In this document: in pieces, positions 6,662 through 8,541 of the stretch
Position numbering within the stretch: position 1 is the first letter of the stretch
Layout: every line of letters begins with the position of its first letter
DNA from: Bacillota bacterium
GTDB lineage: Bacteria > Bacillota > Clostridia > Peptostreptococcales > Anaerovoracaceae
DNA: 8,541 bases
Assembly: GCA_029266295.1 (NCBI GenBank)
Contig: JAQSXD010000147.1
Span: forward strand, 1 to 8,541
Reading direction: 5' to 3'
Made by a program: the position numbers and the translations under genes
The notes under the pieces: model-generated
The model's input: only the letters and a program-made list of their open reading frames with translations
The model's database searches: none
What the model was told of the DNA's origin: nothing

Positions 6662-6704
6662 TCTTAAAAGAGATTTAAGACAAGGAAATAGAGCGATAGG
6701 GCTC
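6662..6704 (+). promoter_or_regulatory. Candidate ANTAR-type dual hairpin in the permease leader
   Basis: The first hairpin pairs TCTTAAA (6662-6668) with TTTAAGA (6674-6680) around loop AGAGA. The second pairs GAGC (6691-6694) with GCTC (6701-6704) around hexaloop GATAGG. The second hairpin uses the 5' arm of the terminator that starts at 6696, so the two structures exclude each other. This is the arrangement by which EutV-type proteins prevent termination (family knowledge). The loops are imperfect against the published pattern AGC-AANGRR-GCU: the first has five nt and the second has G and A where A1 and G4 are expected. Site assignment is inference. Confidence 0.45.
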
Positions 6705-6755
6705 ACAAAAACAGATCGATTGATGATCTGCTTTTGTGAGCCCTATTCTTATTTT
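6696..6755 (+). terminator. Strong intrinsic terminator in front of the permease gene
   Basis: Positions 6696-6717 pair with 6725-6746 at 21 of 22 positions (one A/C mismatch at 6711/6731) around a 7-nt loop, followed by TCTTATTTT at 6747-6755. It ends 32 nt before the permease Shine-Dalgarno and 193 nt after the chemoreceptor stop codon. It may simply end the chemoreceptor transcript. However, a TATAAT lies upstream of it and a possible antiterminator hairpin overlaps its 5' arm, so I favour a leader attenuator. Confidence 0.85.
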
Positions 6756-6802
6756 CAGGGTATCCATGGTATTTTTTAATTTTTATTAAGGAGGGAATTT
6801 GA

Positions 6803-8242
6803 ATGTCAGAAAAAGTAAAAGAAACTGAACAGCTGGAAAGAACCCTAAAACCGCTCCACCTTTGGGCTTTGGCGGTAGGACTGGTTATCTCAGGCAACTA
6901 CTTCGGTTGGAGCTACGGTTACGGAACCGGAGGACCTTTAGGACTATTTATCGCCTGTATCCCGGTAACAATTTTCTATGCAACATTTATTTTCTGCTAT
7001 ACGGAGATGGCTACCATGATTCCGCATGCAGGAGGACCATCGGCCTACGCAAGAAGAGCCATGGGGCCTTCCGCTGGATATTTTGCCGGAATCAGCTGCC
7101 TCATTGAGTTTCTCTTTGCTCCTCCGGCAATTGCCCTTGCAGTAGGCGGATACATACATAATCTTGTCCCGGCTGTACCTGCAATTCCCGCAACCATTGT
7201 TGCATTCGTTATTTTCGTATTTATCAATTTCCTGGGAATGCGTACCTCTGCTATCTTTGAACTGGTCGTTACGATCATTGCTTTGGTGGGCTTGTGTATT
7301 TTCTGGGCAGCAGCAGTGCCCCATGCTTCTATGGACAATTTCCTGCAGCCATTAACAGAAAACAACGGATTTGAAGGCTTCCTGCAATATATCCCCGGTG
7401 GATGGAACGGAGTCATGGCTTCTGTACCCTTTGCAATCTGGTTCTATCTTGCACTGGAAGGCGGAGCAATGACTGCAGAAGAGATGGTCAATCCCCAGAA
7501 AGACATCCCCAAGGGCTTTTTAACAGCAATGCTTACACTTTTCATTATGATGTGCTTCACACTGTATCTCACTGCCGGTATTGTTGACTATAACGTTGTT
7601 TCCGCAGTGGATTTCCCGCTCCCATTAGCTTTGGAAGCGGTCTATGGTAAAGGCGCACTTACTCTGATTGTAAACTTCTTAGGCTTATTTGGTTTGGTGG
7701 CATCCCTGAACGGGATTATCGTCGGTTCTTCAAGACAACTTTATGCAATGGCAAGAACCGGTTATCTGCCAAAGCTCCTTGCTACAGTAAACAAGAAGCG
7801 ACATACCCCAACTGCAGCTTTGATTACTGCGGGCATCATCGGAATCATCGCTGCTTCTACAGGCCTGACTTCTGTCGTAATCACCCTTTCCGTATTCGGC
7901 TCTGTGGGATTGTACTTCATCAGCCTGATCTCCTTCTTCCAATTGCGCGCGAAAGAGCCGAATCTTAGAAGACCGTTTAAAGTTGCAGCGGGAAATGTTG
8001 TGGGAGGAATCAGTATGCTCATGTGCATCTTCTGCCTTGTCAGCTTATTTATCACCACTGTGGGCGTTCCGCTTCCGGAATCCAGCATGGCTTACATGAT
8101 CTTTGGAAATGCTGTGGTCAATCCGTTGATTGCTACGGTTGTGATCTATGTGCTGGCTTATGTTTGGTTCTTTATCGGCGGTAGAAAGAACATCAGACCG
8201 TTTGATGAAGAGTTTGATGTAATGAATGATCTGGATGCATAA
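6803..8242 (+). CDS. eat: Ethanolamine permease, Eat type (APC superfamily)
   Basis: A 479-residue, very hydrophobic protein with about 12 predicted membrane helices, the expected size for the APC family. A short charged N-terminus leads into PLHLWALAVGLVISG (17-31) and NYFGWSYGYGTGGPLG (32-47), the first-helix signature of Eat-type ethanolamine permeases. Helix two ends in TEMATMIPHAGGPSAYARRAMGP (67-89), followed by FAPPAIALAVGGY, also typical of Eat. It should import ethanolamine or a close amino alcohol across the cytoplasmic membrane. AAGGAGGG at 6788-6795 sits 7 nt before the ATG. Many Firmicute eut loci use the unrelated EutH carrier instead, so an Eat carrier beside a shell gene is a less common combination. 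Regulation by leader termination is suggested by the upstream terminator. Other amines or amino acids remain possible substrates. Confidence 0.85.
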   Translation: MSEKVKETEQLERTLKPLHLWALAVGLVISGNYFGWSYGYGTGGPLGLFIACIPVTIFYATFIFCYTEMATMIPHAGGPSAYARRAMGPSAGYFAGISCLIEFLFAPPAIALAVGGYIHNLVPAVPAIPATIVAFVIFVFINFLGMRTSAIFELVVTIIALVGLCIFWAAAVPHASMDNFLQPLTENNGFEGFLQYIPGGWNGVMASVPFAIWFYLALEGGAMTAEEMVNPQKDIPKGFLTAMLTLFIMMCFTLYLTAGIVDYNVVSAVDFPLPLALEAVYGKGALTLIVNFLGLFGLVASLNGIIVGSSRQLYAMARTGYLPKLLATVNKKRHTPTAALITAGIIGIIAASTGLTSVVITLSVFGSVGLYFISLISFFQLRAKEPNLRRPFKVAAGNVVGGISMLMCIFCLVSLFITTVGVPLPESSMAYMIFGNAVVNPLIATVVIYVLAYVWFFIGGRKNIRPFDEEFDVMNDLDA

Positions 8243-8258
8243 ATAAACAATTAAGCAA

Positions 8259-8379
8259 CGATTCAACCTCTGAAGGCGTTTGCCGCGGGCTCATCGGCAG
8301 AAAATTTTGCGGAAAGTACTGCTAAACCATTTCGACAGCCGATTTCACCCGCAGCAAATGCCTCTTGAACCATGAATCG
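8259..8379. repeat. 121-bp imperfect palindrome upstream of the shell gene
   Basis: Three nested arm pairs are visible. CGATTCA (8259-8265) pairs with TGAATCG (8373-8379). GGCGTTTGCCGCGGG (8275-8289) pairs with CCCGCAGCAAATGCC (8348-8362), with one G-T wobble and one C/A mismatch. ATCGGC (8293-8298) pairs with GCCGAT (8338-8343). A 39-nt apical segment remains. It is more GC-rich than the flanking AT-rich DNA. It could be a MITE- or REP-like dispersed repeat or a structured leader RNA. No T run follows the distal arm, so it is not a plain terminator. Confidence 0.65.
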
Positions 8380-8386
8380 ACGGATA

Positions 8387-8399
8387 TTCGTATCACGAA
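8387..8399. promoter_or_regulatory. Small inverted repeat TTCGT-N3-ACGAA
   Basis: A 13-bp inverted repeat between the large palindrome and the shell gene ribosome-binding site. A TATAAA follows at 8402-8407, without a convincing -35. It may be an operator; evidence is weak. Confidence 0.2.
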
Positions 8400-8447
8400 A
8401 TTATAAATTATTCAATTGATTGATCTCTTGAGAGGAGGAAATAAAGA

Positions 8448-8541
8448 ATGGCAATTAAGGATGAATTAATCGCATTGGGAATGGTTGAAACAAGAGGCGC
8501 TGTAGGCGCTGTTGAGGCAGCGGATGCCATGGTTAAGGCTG
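8448..8541 (+). CDS. BMC-domain microcompartment shell protein, EutM/PduA type (5' part only)
   Basis: Only the first 31 residues are inside the window; the gene runs off the right edge. After MAIKDELI the sequence reads ALGMVETRGAVGAVEAADAMVKA (9-31), the signature first strand and helix of hexameric single-BMC-domain shell proteins such as EutM and PduA. These proteins tile the facets of metabolosomes that confine aldehyde intermediates. The start is fixed by AGAGGAGG (8431-8438), 9 nt before the ATG. It follows the permease gene by 205 nt, a gap holding the large palindrome, so it may have its own promoter or depend on read-through. The short stretch cannot tell ethanolamine, propanediol, choline or other compartment types apart. 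Confidence 0.88.
   Translation, partial: MAIKDELIALGMVETRGAVGAVEAADAMVKA

Noticed and set aside
8243..8447. ANTAR site suggested by AGCAACGA at 8254-8261
   Set aside because: The first eight bases fit the pattern, but the following bases cannot close the AGC/GCU stem, and no intrinsic terminator stands before the shell gene.
1..8541. CRISPR arrays, tRNA or rRNA genes, insertion sequences
   Set aside because: No regularly spaced direct repeats, cloverleaf-like or rRNA-like stretches, and no transposase frame were seen on either strand.

Overview
The window looks like part of a chromosomal accessory locus from an anaerobic Firmicute, probably in the Clostridia. The reasons are strong AGGAGG-type ribosome-binding sites, AT-rich intergenic DNA, intrinsic terminators, and an EutV/EutW-like ANTAR two-component pair next to a bacterial microcompartment shell gene. 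The species cannot be named from this sequence. All credible genes lie on the + strand.

Layout: (1) 131-649 encodes a small sigma-70 family (ECF-like) factor, followed by a long hairpin. (2) 768-2174 and 2190-2756 encode a soluble HisKA_2-type sensor kinase and a receiver-ANTAR response regulator, 15 nt apart; this pair resembles EutW/EutV. (3) 2757-3224 is a 468-nt intergenic region with two hairpins (the second an intrinsic terminator), a good sigma-A-type promoter and small inverted repeats. (4) 3225-6503 encodes a 1092-residue chemoreceptor with a periplasmic/extracellular dCache-like sensor and a long chain of HAMP-like repeats. (5) 6504-6802 is a leader-like region with a 14-bp perfect hairpin, a -10 element and a strong terminator ending 32 nt before the Shine-Dalgarno. 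Two small hairpins precede or overlap this terminator, the layout of an ANTAR antitermination leader. (6) 6803-8242 encodes an Eat-type ethanolamine permease of the APC superfamily. (7) 8243-8447 contains a 121-bp imperfect palindrome. (8) 8448-8541 is the start of a BMC-domain shell protein (EutM/PduA type), cut by the window edge.

Working model (inference): the kinase senses ethanolamine or a related amino alcohol and phosphorylates the ANTAR regulator, which frees downstream transcripts from leader terminators. The permease imports the substrate, the microcompartment genes beyond 8541 process it, and the chemoreceptor may steer cells toward it. The least ordinary parts are the candidate ANTAR leader before the permease, the poly-HAMP receptor inside the locus, and the large palindrome before the shell gene. 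The signature enzymes are outside the window, so the substrate is unproven.
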